Assembly (NCBI RefSeq): GCF_000379465.1
Contig: NZ_KB905414.1
Coordinates: forward strand, 124,001-188,000
DNA length: 64,000 nucleotides
From: Sciscionella marina DSM 45152
GTDB lineage: Bacteria > Actinomycetota > Actinomycetes > Mycobacteriales > Pseudonocardiaceae
Direction: 5' to 3'
Shown: in pieces, positions 51,112-59,835 of the stretch
Numbering within the stretch: position 1 is the stretch's first letter
Layout: every line of letters starts with the position of its first letter
Notes under the pieces: generated by a model
What the model was told of the DNA's origin: nothing
The model's input: only the letters and a program-made list of their open reading frames with translations
Databases searched by the model: none
Translations under genes and position numbers: made by a program

Positions 51112-51930
51112 TCAGTCTTCCGTACCGGTGGTCCAGCGCGGCTCCCGGCCCTCGGCGAACGCGCGCGGCCCTTCCTTCGCGTCCGGATGCGCCCAGTGCA
51201 TCCGCAGCAGCGCCCAGCCGTACTCGCAGGCCTGCGCGTACCCCATTTCCAGCGAACCCCAGATCGCTTGCTGGGAAAGGGAAACCGCGGCCGGTGAGTT
51301 GCGCGCGATCGCCTGCGCCATCTCCTCGGCGGTCTCCATCAGGCTGTCCGATGTGGTCAGTTCATCGACCAGCCCGAGCTGATAGGCGCGTTCGGCAGGC
51401 ATCCGGTAGCTCTTGCCCATCATGGTCATCCGCAGCGCGGACCCCAGTGGCAACCGCTTCGCCAGCCCGATGTTCTCCATCGCGCCGACCAGCCCGACGT
51501 TGACGTGCGTGTCCAGGAAACTGGCGTGGTCCACCGAGACCACGATGTCGGCATCCACCACGAAGTGCAGTCCCGCACCGGCCACTACTCCGTTCACCGC
51601 GCTGATCACCGGCTTCCACACCCGGTTCTGCTTCGGTGACCAGTAGACCTCATCGGTGAGCGGGCCGGTTCCGGTGCTCATGCCGCCGCGCTCGGCGACC
51701 GCGCCGACGTCCGCACCGGTGCAGAAGTGCCGCTCGCCGGAGCCGGTGACGATCGCCGCGCGGATCCACGGGTCGTCGCGTACCTCGCCCCAGATCTCCT
51801 TGCACCGCGGCATCATCGAACCGGTCAGCGAGTTGCCCCGGTGCGGGCGGTTCAGGGTGATGTACGCGATGTGGTCACGCTTCTCGAAAAGCACCTCGTC
51901 ACTGGGCGCCTCGTCCTGCTCACGCATCAT
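51112..51930 (-). CDS. Enoyl-CoA hydratase/isomerase (crotonase family)
   Basis: 272-residue crotonase-fold protein. HFCTGADVGAV and NGVVAGAGLHFVVDADIVVSVDHASF form the oxyanion hole; DTHVNVGLVGAMEN occupies the acidic region, with one of the two classical catalytic glutamates apparently replaced. The ATG overlaps the upstream ACAD stop and 1 bp separates its stop from the next gene. It would hydrate the enoyl-CoA made by the ACAD pair. Confidence 0.87.
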   Translation of the reverse strand: MMREQDEAPSDEVLFEKRDHIAYITLNRPHRGNSLTGSMMPRCKEIWGEVRDDPWIRAAIVTGSGERHFCTGADVGAVAERGGMSTGTGPLTDEVYWSPKQNRVWKPVISAVNGVVAGAGLHFVVDADIVVSVDHASFLDTHVNVGLVGAMENIGLAKRLPLGSALRMTMMGKSYRMPAERAYQLGLVDELTTSDSLMETAEEMAQAIARNSPAAVSLSQQAIWGSLEMGYAQACEYGWALLRMHWAHPDAKEGPRAFAEGREPRWTTGTED

Positions 51931-52868
51931 GGCCGACCTTTCTGGAAATACCCTGCCAAAACCTGTTCACCGGAGCCGTCGGCATAGCCGGGCGGTGTCG
52001 CCAGCGCCCGGATGCGCTGTGCCACCCGGCCGATCGGGCCTTCCACGGAGTAGCCGATCGCGCCGAAACCCTGGTGCGCGGTCAGCGCCGCGCCGACCGC
52101 GGCGCGGGAAGCCGACAGCCGTGCGGAGACTGCGAGTACTTCTCCGTCCTCGTGCCCCTCGTCCATGGCGAGCGCGGCCATCATGGTCAGCTTCTCGGCC
52201 GAGGTCAGCGCCAGGCCGGCGGTCACGATGGGATGTGCGACCGCCTGGAACGAACCGATCGCCTTGCCGAACTGGATCCGGGTCCGCGCGTGCTCGGCGA
52301 CCCCGTCGAGCAGCCGCCTGCCCGCACCCCACAGGTACGCCGCAAGCGCGAGATCGGAGAGTGCCCGCGCGGTCGGGACCCGGTCCAGCGCCTGGGCCAG
52401 ACGCAGCCCGACCCGGCCCCACGGTTCGCCGCCGAGCATCTCGACCGGCTCGACCTCACCGACCGGATCGGCCAGCCACGCCCCGTCGCCATCGGTCTCG
52501 ATGAACACTCCGGCCAGCGGCGCCCAGGGCAGCAGCGGTCGCTTTCCGAGCGAGACCAGTGCCTTGCCCTGGCTGAGCAGGACGGCCTGTCGCTCGGGCA
52601 GCGCATGGGTGGCGAACACGGTCGCCGCGATCGGTCCCGGCGCGGCGGCGCGGCCGAGTTCCGCACAGGCCGTCACGATCTCACCGGCCCCGGCACCCTC
52701 ACCGGGAACGGCGAGCGACAACAGGCCGAGTTCGGCCAGGCCGTGCCAGAACGGCCAGGGGAAACCCTCGGCAGCACGCACCTGCTCGGCGCAGTGCGCC
52801 GCGCAGTAGTCGCGCACGCTCTCCGCGAGCATGCGCTGTTCGTCCGTTCTGCGCAGCGAGACGCTCAT
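51927..52868 (-). CDS. Acyl-CoA dehydrogenase, small (beta) subunit type
   Basis: 313-residue short ACAD-like protein. The N-terminal helical domain (EQRMLAESVRDYCAAHC) and C-terminal helical domain (RTRIQFGKAIGSFQAVAHP, HQGFGAIGYSVEGPIGRVAQRI) are present, while the central beta domain is short and diverged. This is the usual look of the beta subunit in heterotetrameric steroid ACADs. Overlaps by four bases with both neighbours' ends. Confidence 0.85.
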   Translation of the reverse strand: MSVSLRRTDEQRMLAESVRDYCAAHCAEQVRAAEGFPWPFWHGLAELGLLSLAVPGEGAGAGEIVTACAELGRAAAPGPIAATVFATHALPERQAVLLSQGKALVSLGKRPLLPWAPLAGVFIETDGDGAWLADPVGEVEPVEMLGGEPWGRVGLRLAQALDRVPTARALSDLALAAYLWGAGRRLLDGVAEHARTRIQFGKAIGSFQAVAHPIVTAGLALTSAEKLTMMAALAMDEGHEDGEVLAVSARLSASRAAVGAALTAHQGFGAIGYSVEGPIGRVAQRIRALATPPGYADGSGEQVLAGYFQKGRP

Positions 52869-53791
52869 GACGCCCTGCCCCACCGTGCGGCGACCACGGC
52901 CCGATCGTGTCCCCGGCGGCCGCCGAGCTCGGTACGCAGTGTCTGCATGCGCAGCGTCCACAGATGCAGGTCGTGTTCGGTGGTGAGCCCGACCGCGCCC
53001 ATGATCTGGTGCGTCTCCCTGGTGACCCGGCCGAGCGCGGCCATCGTGTGTGCCGCGGCGACCGCGGCCGATTCCGCCCGGGCGCCGGAAAAGGCGGCCT
53101 CGTAGACCAGCCAGCGCGCTCCCTCGACGGCCACGCTCAGCTCGGCAAGCCGGTGCTGCAGGGCCTGGAACGAGCCGAGCGCTCTGCCGAACACCTTGCG
53201 GTCTTTGGCATAGGTGACTGCGATATCCATGGCTTGGCGCATCATTCCCACTGCTTCCGCGGACACTCCGACCCGCCACCAGTTCATCATGGCCGCAGCC
53301 GTTCCCGGGCCGAGCTCACGGCTTTTCCGGGATACCGGCCGGGCGAGCGGATAGCCATAGGCGGAGGGCACCGGTTCGGCCGTGTCCGGGTCGAGTTCGG
53401 CGAGCACGCAACGCGGCCCGTCGGCGAGCAGCATCCGGGTGGCCTGCGCGCCGTAACGGATCGGGCCAGGGTCCCCGGCGACGGCGAGCACCACCGGGCC
53501 TTCCGGCGGTTCGAGTCCGAGTGCGGGCAGCACCAGCATGCGCGGCACCGGGGTGACCGCGCCGAGCCGCATGGCGATTCGTTCCACCGCGAGTGTCGCG
53601 TCCAGCGGACCGGCTTCCTCGGCACCGAACAGCTCCTCGAAACCGCCTTCGCGCAACGCGGCCTCCAGTTCCCGGTCGTAGGCGCCGAGCTCGGCCAGTT
53701 CCCGGCTGCGCTCGGTCCCGGCATGCCGGTCGAGCAGGGTGTCCAGGGCTTCGAGCAGCGCGCGCTGGGTCGATGAGAGTTCGAAATCCAC
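52865..53791 (-). CDS. Acyl-CoA dehydrogenase, small (beta) subunit type
   Basis: 308-residue short ACAD. KDRKVFGRALGSFQALQHRLAELSV and HQIMGAVGLTTEHDLHLWTLR are the C-terminal FAD-contacting segments. It starts 2 bp after the large ACAD at 53794 and is probably its partner in one alpha2beta2 enzyme. Overlaps the next small ACAD by ATGA. Confidence 0.85.
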   Translation of the reverse strand: MDFELSSTQRALLEALDTLLDRHAGTERSRELAELGAYDRELEAALREGGFEELFGAEEAGPLDATLAVERIAMRLGAVTPVPRMLVLPALGLEPPEGPVVLAVAGDPGPIRYGAQATRMLLADGPRCVLAELDPDTAEPVPSAYGYPLARPVSRKSRELGPGTAAAMMNWWRVGVSAEAVGMMRQAMDIAVTYAKDRKVFGRALGSFQALQHRLAELSVAVEGARWLVYEAAFSGARAESAAVAAAHTMAALGRVTRETHQIMGAVGLTTEHDLHLWTLRMQTLRTELGGRRGHDRAVVAARWGRAS

Positions 53792-53793
53792 GG

Positions 53794-54933
53794 CTAGTCC
53801 TTCGGCAGTTTCAGGATGAGGCGGGTGATCAGGTTGAGCTGGACCTCATAGCTGCCCGCCGCGATTCCCGCGCCGAGCGAGTTGCGGAACTGGGCGTCGC
53901 CGAGCTCCCCTTCGGCGAGTGCCTCGCTGCCGAGAACATCCACGGCCAGGTCCCCGACCGCCCGCTCGGCCAGCACCATCGCCGCGCGCGCCTGGTTCGC
54001 CAGTGGCGAGGGTTCCTTCGCTTTCGCGCGTTCGTCGATCACCCGGTACACCAGTACCCGTGCCGCCTCGCACTGTGCGCGCGCCGCGCCGAACTGTTCC
54101 TGAATGCCTTCGTCCCCGAACAGGCCTGCTTCGCGGCACCGCTCGGCCAGCCGGTCGAGCACCAGAGCGGCCCGTGCGTAGCGCGGTGCTCCGACCCGTT
54201 CATAGGCGAGGGTGCGCCGCACGATCCGCCATCCCTCGTTCTCCTCGCCGAGCAGACACTCGGCCGGGATCCACGCGTCGGTGAGGAACAGTTCATTGAA
54301 CGAATGCTCGCCGACCAGCCCGCTGATCCTGCGGACCTCGACTCCCGGTGTGTCCAGCGGCAGCAGGAAAACCGAGATCCCGGCCCGCCCGGACGCGGTG
54401 GAACCGGTGCGGGCCAACAGGAAGCAGTAGTCCGCGACGTTCGCGTACGAGGTCCAGATCTTCTGCCCGTTCAGCACGAAACCGTCCCCCTCGCGGACCG
54501 CCCTGGTGCGCAGTGCCGCGAGGTCGGTTCCGGCCTCCGGTTCGGAGAATCCCTGACACCAGAACACTTCGCCGCGCGCGATCGGCGGGAGCAGTGTGCG
54601 GCGCTGCTGTTCGGTGCCGTATTTGATGAGCGCCGGTCCGACCCAGTTCACGTTCATGTACTGGGGACCGCGCGGTTCACCGCGCTTCCACATCTCCTCA
54701 CCGAGCACGAAATGCTGCCAGGCACCCTGGCCGCCACCGCCGTATTCGGGCGGCCAGTGCGGGGTCAGCCAGCCTTTGTCGGCCAGCTTGCCGACGAACG
54801 CGCGGGAGAACTCGCTGTAGACCGCGCTGCCGAGTCCGGTCTCGGAACGCTGCCAGTCGGCGAGCTCCCGGTCCAGGAACGCGACGAGCTCACGACGGAA
54901 GGCCGCGTCCTGCTCGCTCCAGGCGAACTCCAT
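53794..54933 (-). CDS. Acyl-CoA dehydrogenase, large (alpha) subunit type
   Basis: 379-residue ACAD. FWCQGFSEPEAGTDLAALRTRA, LNGQKIWTSYANVADYCFLLAR and GISVFLLPLDTPGVEVRRI are typical of FadE enzymes acting on steroid or other bulky acyl-CoAs. First gene of the five-gene operon, divergent from the transporter at 55189 with two AAAGAGTATACTCTTT-type operators in the spacer. The product would be a 2,3-enoyl-CoA with electrons passed to ETF. Confidence 0.88.
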   Translation of the reverse strand: MEFAWSEQDAAFRRELVAFLDRELADWQRSETGLGSAVYSEFSRAFVGKLADKGWLTPHWPPEYGGGGQGAWQHFVLGEEMWKRGEPRGPQYMNVNWVGPALIKYGTEQQRRTLLPPIARGEVFWCQGFSEPEAGTDLAALRTRAVREGDGFVLNGQKIWTSYANVADYCFLLARTGSTASGRAGISVFLLPLDTPGVEVRRISGLVGEHSFNELFLTDAWIPAECLLGEENEGWRIVRRTLAYERVGAPRYARAALVLDRLAERCREAGLFGDEGIQEQFGAARAQCEAARVLVYRVIDERAKAKEPSPLANQARAAMVLAERAVGDLAVDVLGSEALAEGELGDAQFRNSLGAGIAAGSYEVQLNLITRLILKLPKD

Positions 54934-55003
54934 CAGGTCCCCCCACCCGGCCAGTTGTTCCTTCGGCTCATTCCGGCAGCTCCCCTCACGGAGACGATAT
55001 CCA

Positions 55004-55019
55004 ATTCAGTACACTCTAT
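55004..55019. promoter_or_regulatory. AAAGAGTATACTCTTT-type operator (weak), ACAD side
   Basis: ATTCAGTACACTCTAT matches 11 of 16 positions, with the AGTACACT core. It lies 71 bp upstream of the ACAD operon's start codon. Confidence 0.5.
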
Positions 55020-55137
55020 TGTTCGTTCCGTCGATCGACAAGACCGCACCCAGTGCGCGGACGATCACACGCGCCACTCTGTAGCCACAGGCTTTCGCGG
55101 TACGGCAGTCGATTCGCCTGTCTTGTCAGTACACGTT

Positions 55138-55153
55138 AAAGAGGATACTCTTT
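55138..55153. promoter_or_regulatory. AAAGAGTATACTCTTT-type operator, transporter side
   Basis: AAAGAGGATACTCTTT matches 15 of 16 positions and is flanked by TT...TT continuing the dyad. It lies 36 bp upstream of the transporter ATG, where bound repressor would cover the promoter. Confidence 0.75.
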
Positions 55154-55188
55154 TAGCCAAGGGTGAGGGTCAGGACACGGAGGTCCCG

Positions 55189-56580
55189 ATGGTCGAACAG
55201 GAACCACACCTGCCGGAGCCGTCTCCGCCCGCCACCGATGGCCGGCAGCTGCGCAAGGTGACCCTGTCGAGCCTGCTGGGCACCGTCATCGAGTACTACG
55301 ACTTCCTGATCTACAGCACGATGGCCGCCCTGGTGCTCGGCGACCTGTTCTTCCCCTCGATGAATACGGCCATGTCGACCATTGCCTCGTTCGGCACTTT
55401 GGCGGCCGGCTACGTGGCTCGCCCGCTCGGCGGCCTCGTCTTCGGACACTTCGGCGACCGGCTCGGCCGCAAGTCGATGCTGATGGTGACGATGACGCTG
55501 ATGGGCGCGGCCAGCTTCCTGATCGGAGTGCTGCCCACCTATGGCTCGATCGGCATCGCGGCTCCGCTGCTGCTGGTCCTGCTCCGGGTGATCCAGGGCC
55601 TCGCCGTCGGGGGCGAATGGGGCGGCGCGGCGCTGATGGTGGTGGAACACGCCGACTCCCGGCGCCGGGGATTCTGGGCGGGCATCATGCAGCTCGGTTC
55701 GCCACTCGGCTCGTTCCTGTCCACCCTGGTGCTCACGCTGGTCACATTGCTGCCCCAGTCCGCCCTGCTGTCCTGGGGCTGGCGACTGCCGTTCCTGCTG
55801 AGCGCACTGCTGCTGATGATCGGGCTCTACATCCGGCTGCGGGTGACCGAGAGCCCGGTGTTCCGGGCCGCGCTCGCCGAGCGGAAAGCCACGAAGCAGC
55901 CACGGGTTCCCGCCCTGCAGGTGCTGCGCCATCCGCGTGCGCTGGTGCTCGCCTGTGCAATCGGCATCGGACCGTTCGCACTCACCGCGCTGATCAGCTC
56001 GCACATCCTCGCGTATGCCAAGGGACTCGGCTACGAGACCGCCGATGTCGCGCGGGCGCTGCTGCTGGTGGCGGCCGTCGGGATCGTGTGCATCCCGCTG
56101 TTCTCCGCGCTCTCGGACCGGTTCGGGCGCCGTGCTCTCGGCCTGACCGGCGCTCTCGCCACGGTCGCCTACGCATTCCCGCTCTACGCCATGGTCGACA
56201 GTGGCTCCGTCGCGGCACTGACCATCGGCCTCATGCTCGGGCAGGTGCTGCAGAATCTGATGTACGCGCCGCTGGCACCCATGCTCTCCGAGATGTTCGG
56301 CACCGGCGTCCGCTATACCGGTGTCTCACTCGGCTACCAGCTGGCCAGCCTGATCGGCGCCGGCTTCACCCCGCTGATCGCCAGCAGCCTCGTCGCGGCG
56401 ACGGGCGGGTCGAGCGTGCCACTGAGCATCGTGGCCACGGTGGGCGCCGTCATCACCATCGCGGCGATGGTGCTGCTGTCCGAGACCCGTGGCCGCGATC
56501 TGACCGCGGTCCCGTCCACACCGACCGAGGACGAACGGTCCACAGTGGACGGTGCGAGCGGCTCCGCGCGGAGGAGCTGA
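55189..56580 (+). CDS. MHS-type MFS transporter
   Basis: 463-residue, about 12-helix metabolite:H+ symporter. GTVIEYYDFLIYSTMAALVLGD at helix 1, RPLGGLVFGHFGDRLGRKSML in loop 2-3 and VGGEWGGAALMVVEH are family hallmarks. The frame is open far upstream, but GGAGG before 55189 and family length fix the start. It heads the operon transporter, amidase, small partner, ligase and carries the GntR operator. It probably imports the carboxylate or amide degraded by those enzymes. Confidence 0.88.
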   Translation: MVEQEPHLPEPSPPATDGRQLRKVTLSSLLGTVIEYYDFLIYSTMAALVLGDLFFPSMNTAMSTIASFGTLAAGYVARPLGGLVFGHFGDRLGRKSMLMVTMTLMGAASFLIGVLPTYGSIGIAAPLLLVLLRVIQGLAVGGEWGGAALMVVEHADSRRRGFWAGIMQLGSPLGSFLSTLVLTLVTLLPQSALLSWGWRLPFLLSALLLMIGLYIRLRVTESPVFRAALAERKATKQPRVPALQVLRHPRALVLACAIGIGPFALTALISSHILAYAKGLGYETADVARALLLVAAVGIVCIPLFSALSDRFGRRALGLTGALATVAYAFPLYAMVDSGSVAALTIGLMLGQVLQNLMYAPLAPMLSEMFGTGVRYTGVSLGYQLASLIGAGFTPLIASSLVAATGGSSVPLSIVATVGAVITIAAMVLLSETRGRDLTAVPSTPTEDERSTVDGASGSARRS

Positions 56581-57981
56581 ATGCGCACGACGATCGCCGA
56601 GGCCGCCGCGGCCCTGCGTTCCGGCGCGACCACCGCGGTGGAACTGCTCCGGTCCCGCCTCACGGCCGCGGATGCGCACGACACCGACCTCGGTGTCTAC
56701 CTGTCCAGGTTCGACGACACCGCGTTCGCCGCGGCCGCCCGGGCCGACGCCGAGCTCGCCACGGGGCAGGATCGCGGTCCGCTGCACGGCATTCCCTTCG
56801 GGGTCAAGGACTGCATCGCCGCCGAAGAGGGCACGGTCACCGCGCAGAGCACGGTACCGGGCGCGGCCCTGCGGCAGGACGCTCCCGTCGTGGCACGGTT
56901 GCGCGCGGCGGGCGCGGTACTCACCGGCAAGACCACCATGATGGAGTTCGCGATCGGCGCACCGGATCCGGACGCGCCGTTCCCGCTGCCGCGCAATCCG
57001 TGGCACACCGCGCACTACACCGGGGGCTCCACCTCGGGCTCGGCCAGCGGCATCGCGGCGGGCATGTTCCTCGGCGGGCTCGGCACCGACACCGCGGGCA
57101 GCATTCGCTATCCGGCGGCGGCCTGCGGAGTGACCGGGCTCAAGCCGACGTTCGGCCTGGTACCCAAGAGCGGCTGCATCCCGCTCGGTGACAGCCACGA
57201 CCACGTCGGCCCGCTGGCGGCGACCGCGTGGGACTGCGCCATGATCCTCAGCGTCATCGCGGGCAGCGCGCCGGACGACCCGAGCTCGACCGGCCGCGGA
57301 TTCACCGCCCGCGCCGGGCACCGGGGACGCCCGCTGGCCGGTCAGCGCATCGGTCTGACACGGTTGCCGGGCGGGAATCCGGACGTCTGCCCCGAACTCG
57401 GGCCCGCGCTCGACGCGGCGGTGACCGAACTGCGCGCGTGCGGCGCCGAAGTCGTGCCGGTGGAGCTGCCCTGGTACGAGGAACTGACCTGGGTGGCGCG
57501 GCTCGGGCTGGCCGCCGAGGCGTTCGCCTACCACGCGACGGGGCTGCGCGAGCACTGGTTGGAGTACGGCCCCGGGACCAGAATGGCCATCGTGCGCGGA
57601 TCGCTGATCTCGGCGGGCGATTTCGTGCAGTTGCAGCGCGTACGCCGGGCAGGTCAGCGTAAGCTCGCCGAGCTGTTCACCGGTGTCGACCTCGTGGTGA
57701 CACCGACCTCGACGCACGGCGCGCCCGAGTTCCGGCGGCTGTGCACCGACGGTATGGCGGAAACGGCCTTCACCGCGTACTGGAACGCGGTCGGCAATCC
57801 GGCGGTGTCGGTGCCCATGGGGTTCACCGCCGAGGGGCTGCCGCTCGGGATGCAGATCGCGGGCAGGCCGTTCGAGGACGCAGGCGTTCTCGCGGCCGCC
57901 GATGCCTACCAGTCGCGCACCGACTGGCACCGCCGCTCGCCCGCCCTGTCCGTTGCCGCAGTCGAGGAATCGTCCCGATGA
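56581..57981 (+). CDS. Amidase-signature hydrolase
   Basis: 466-residue amidase-signature enzyme. The Ser-cisSer-Lys triad is visible as K76 (GVKD), S150 (TGGS) and S174 (TDTAGSIRYPA), with spacing 74 and 24 as in FAAH and peptide amidases. It hydrolyses a C-N bond of an amide. The ATG immediately follows the transporter stop, and the stop overlaps the next ATG. Co-occurrence with an acyl-CoA ligase suggests that it releases a carboxylic acid that is then CoA-activated, for example from an amino-acid-conjugated steroid acid; this substrate is inference. Confidence 0.88.
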   Translation: MRTTIAEAAAALRSGATTAVELLRSRLTAADAHDTDLGVYLSRFDDTAFAAAARADAELATGQDRGPLHGIPFGVKDCIAAEEGTVTAQSTVPGAALRQDAPVVARLRAAGAVLTGKTTMMEFAIGAPDPDAPFPLPRNPWHTAHYTGGSTSGSASGIAAGMFLGGLGTDTAGSIRYPAAACGVTGLKPTFGLVPKSGCIPLGDSHDHVGPLAATAWDCAMILSVIAGSAPDDPSSTGRGFTARAGHRGRPLAGQRIGLTRLPGGNPDVCPELGPALDAAVTELRACGAEVVPVELPWYEELTWVARLGLAAEAFAYHATGLREHWLEYGPGTRMAIVRGSLISAGDFVQLQRVRRAGQRKLAELFTGVDLVVTPTSTHGAPEFRRLCTDGMAETAFTAYWNAVGNPAVSVPMGFTAEGLPLGMQIAGRPFEDAGVLAAADAYQSRTDWHRRSPALSVAAVEESSR

Positions 57982-58184
57982 ACACCGCCCCTTCGGACAT
58001 CGTCCCCGCCCTGCTCGCCGCCGCGGGGCTGACCGTCTCCGCCGAGGAACAGGCGCGGCTGATCGCCGAGTATCCGGCCTGGAGGGCACGGATGGACACG
58101 CTGTACGCCCTGCCCGAGGCCCGCTACGAGTCACCGGCACCGGTGTTCGGCGCGCAGCCCGGCCACACGAGCGAGCGCCCATGA
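57978..58184 (+). CDS. Small AtzG/GatC-like amidase partner
   Basis: 68-residue helical protein encoded in ATGA overlap with the amidase. VPALLAAAGLTVSAEEQARLIAEYPAWRARMDTLYAL and the extended tail ARYESPAPVF resemble the small GatC/AtzG-type subunits that wrap around amidase-signature enzymes. The size, position and coupling support an obligate partner; sequence similarity alone is weak. Confidence 0.6.
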   Translation: MNTAPSDIVPALLAAAGLTVSAEEQARLIAEYPAWRARMDTLYALPEARYESPAPVFGAQPGHTSERP

Positions 58185-58242
58185 CACCTTCCTGCCGCGC
58201 CGGCTCGGCCACACCGCCTCCCGTTCGGGACGGGAGGGCATC

Positions 58243-59799
58243 ATGGAACGGACCCGGAAAGGAGCGACGCCCGTGGGCAGTGCACTGACGGTCCCGGACT
58301 GGTTGCGCACCATCGGCGACCAACCGCACGGGGCGAACCGGCGCGCCCTGCTCGACGAGTGCGGTGAGCTCACCTTCACCGAACTCGTCGACGCGGTGGA
58401 CGCGGTGAGCGCCGGGCTACGCGAGGCCGGGCTCCGGCCCGGCGACCGCGTGGTCACCGCGATGCGGCCATCCATCCCGCACCTGGTGGCCATCCTCGGC
58501 GCGATGGCGGCCGGAATGGTGGCCGCACCGCTGAACATCCGGCTCACCGCACCGGAAGCGCGCACCTACCTCTCCGCCCTCGAACCCGCGGCGCTGCTCG
58601 CCGACCCGCCACACGCGCAACTCGCCCGCGGGACCGGTTTCCGGACCATCGAGCTGGCATCGGCCGCTCGTGCGCTGCCCATCGCGCAGCGGCTGGCACC
58701 GGTACACGGCGGCCCGGCCGAGCGTTACCTGCCGGATGAGCAGGACCTCGCGGTGATCTTCGGGACCGGCGGAACCACCGGCACCCCGAAGGGGGCGGTG
58801 CACACGCATCGAAGCCTGTGGCTCTGGCTGAACACGTGCGTGCTCGGCAATCCCCGGAGCCTGAACGATGTGGACCTGTTCTTCTCGCCCTTCTTCCACA
58901 TCACCCTGGGCACCAACCTGCTCGCCCCGCTGATCGCCGGCGGGCAGGTGTGGATCCAGTCGCGTTTCGAAGCCGCCACGGCCCTCGCGGCGATCGACCG
59001 TGGCGCCAGCAGGCTGATGGGTGCGCCGACCATGTTCGAGGAGATGCGCGCCCGGCCGGAGTTCGCCACCAGCAGCCGCGAGCACGTCACCGCGATCCGG
59101 TTCGGCTCCGCGCCGTCCACCGGTGAGTTCGTGCGCGGGCTGCTCCGCGATTTCCCCAACGCGCGGATCCGCGCCGGGTTCGGAGCCACCGAGTTCGGCT
59201 CGGTGCTGGGCTTCGATCACGAGGACCTGCTCGCCGGGCGGTTCACCGGCGTCGGCAGACCGCTGCCCGGGGTCACGGTGCGGATCCTCGGTCCGGACGG
59301 CGAGCAGGTGCCGCCGGACACCGTCGGCGATCTGGTGGTGTCCTGTCCCTGGCAGACCAGCGGCTACTACGGCCTGCCCGCGGAAACCGCCGCGACCTTC
59401 CAGCCCGACGGCGTGCACATCGGCGATCTGGCCTCGCGGAGCGCCGAGGGCTGGGTGCACATCGCGGGCCGCCGCAAGGAGATGATCATCAGCGGTGGAG
59501 AGAACGTCTACCCACGTGAGGTGGAGGAAGTGCTGCTGCGTCATCCGCGGGTGACCGACGCCATCGTCTACGGCATGCCGGACGAGCACTGGGGGGAACG
59601 GGTCGAGGCGGGCATCGTCGCCGCGAACGGTGCCCCGCCGGAACTCGACGAGCTGCGCGACTACTGCCGCGCCGAACTGGCCGGCTACAAGATCCCGAAA
59701 ACCTGTCGGCTGCTGACCGAGATCCCGTTGACGGCCAACAACAAGCCGGACCGCCGGACGGTTCGCGAACAGGCGCTCGCCGGCCACGGGAAGGGCTGA
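58243..59799 (+). CDS. AMP-forming acyl-CoA ligase
   Basis: 518-residue adenylate-forming ligase (508 if it starts at GTG 58273; both starts have good ribosome-binding sites). GTGGTTGTPKGAVHTH is the P-loop, FGATEFGS the A5 motif, GRRKEMIISGGENVYPREVE the hinge and C-terminal domain, and NNKPDRR carries the catalytic lysine in a shifted context (usual form GK.xR). Last gene of the transporter-amidase operon; it would activate the acid released by the amidase. Confidence 0.88.
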   Translation: MERTRKGATPVGSALTVPDWLRTIGDQPHGANRRALLDECGELTFTELVDAVDAVSAGLREAGLRPGDRVVTAMRPSIPHLVAILGAMAAGMVAAPLNIRLTAPEARTYLSALEPAALLADPPHAQLARGTGFRTIELASAARALPIAQRLAPVHGGPAERYLPDEQDLAVIFGTGGTTGTPKGAVHTHRSLWLWLNTCVLGNPRSLNDVDLFFSPFFHITLGTNLLAPLIAGGQVWIQSRFEAATALAAIDRGASRLMGAPTMFEEMRARPEFATSSREHVTAIRFGSAPSTGEFVRGLLRDFPNARIRAGFGATEFGSVLGFDHEDLLAGRFTGVGRPLPGVTVRILGPDGEQVPPDTVGDLVVSCPWQTSGYYGLPAETAATFQPDGVHIGDLASRSAEGWVHIAGRRKEMIISGGENVYPREVEEVLLRHPRVTDAIVYGMPDEHWGERVEAGIVAANGAPPELDELRDYCRAELAGYKIPKTCRLLTEIPLTANNKPDRRTVREQALAGHGKG

Positions 59800-59835
59800 C
59801 CCTCCGGCGCTCGGCCGCGGTGCCGCCTGAGGAGG

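Noticed and set aside
53593-55188. A long open frame upstream of and in frame with the transporter at 55189
   Set aside because: It is the antisense shadow of the two acyl-CoA dehydrogenase genes, and the transporter family begins at 55189.
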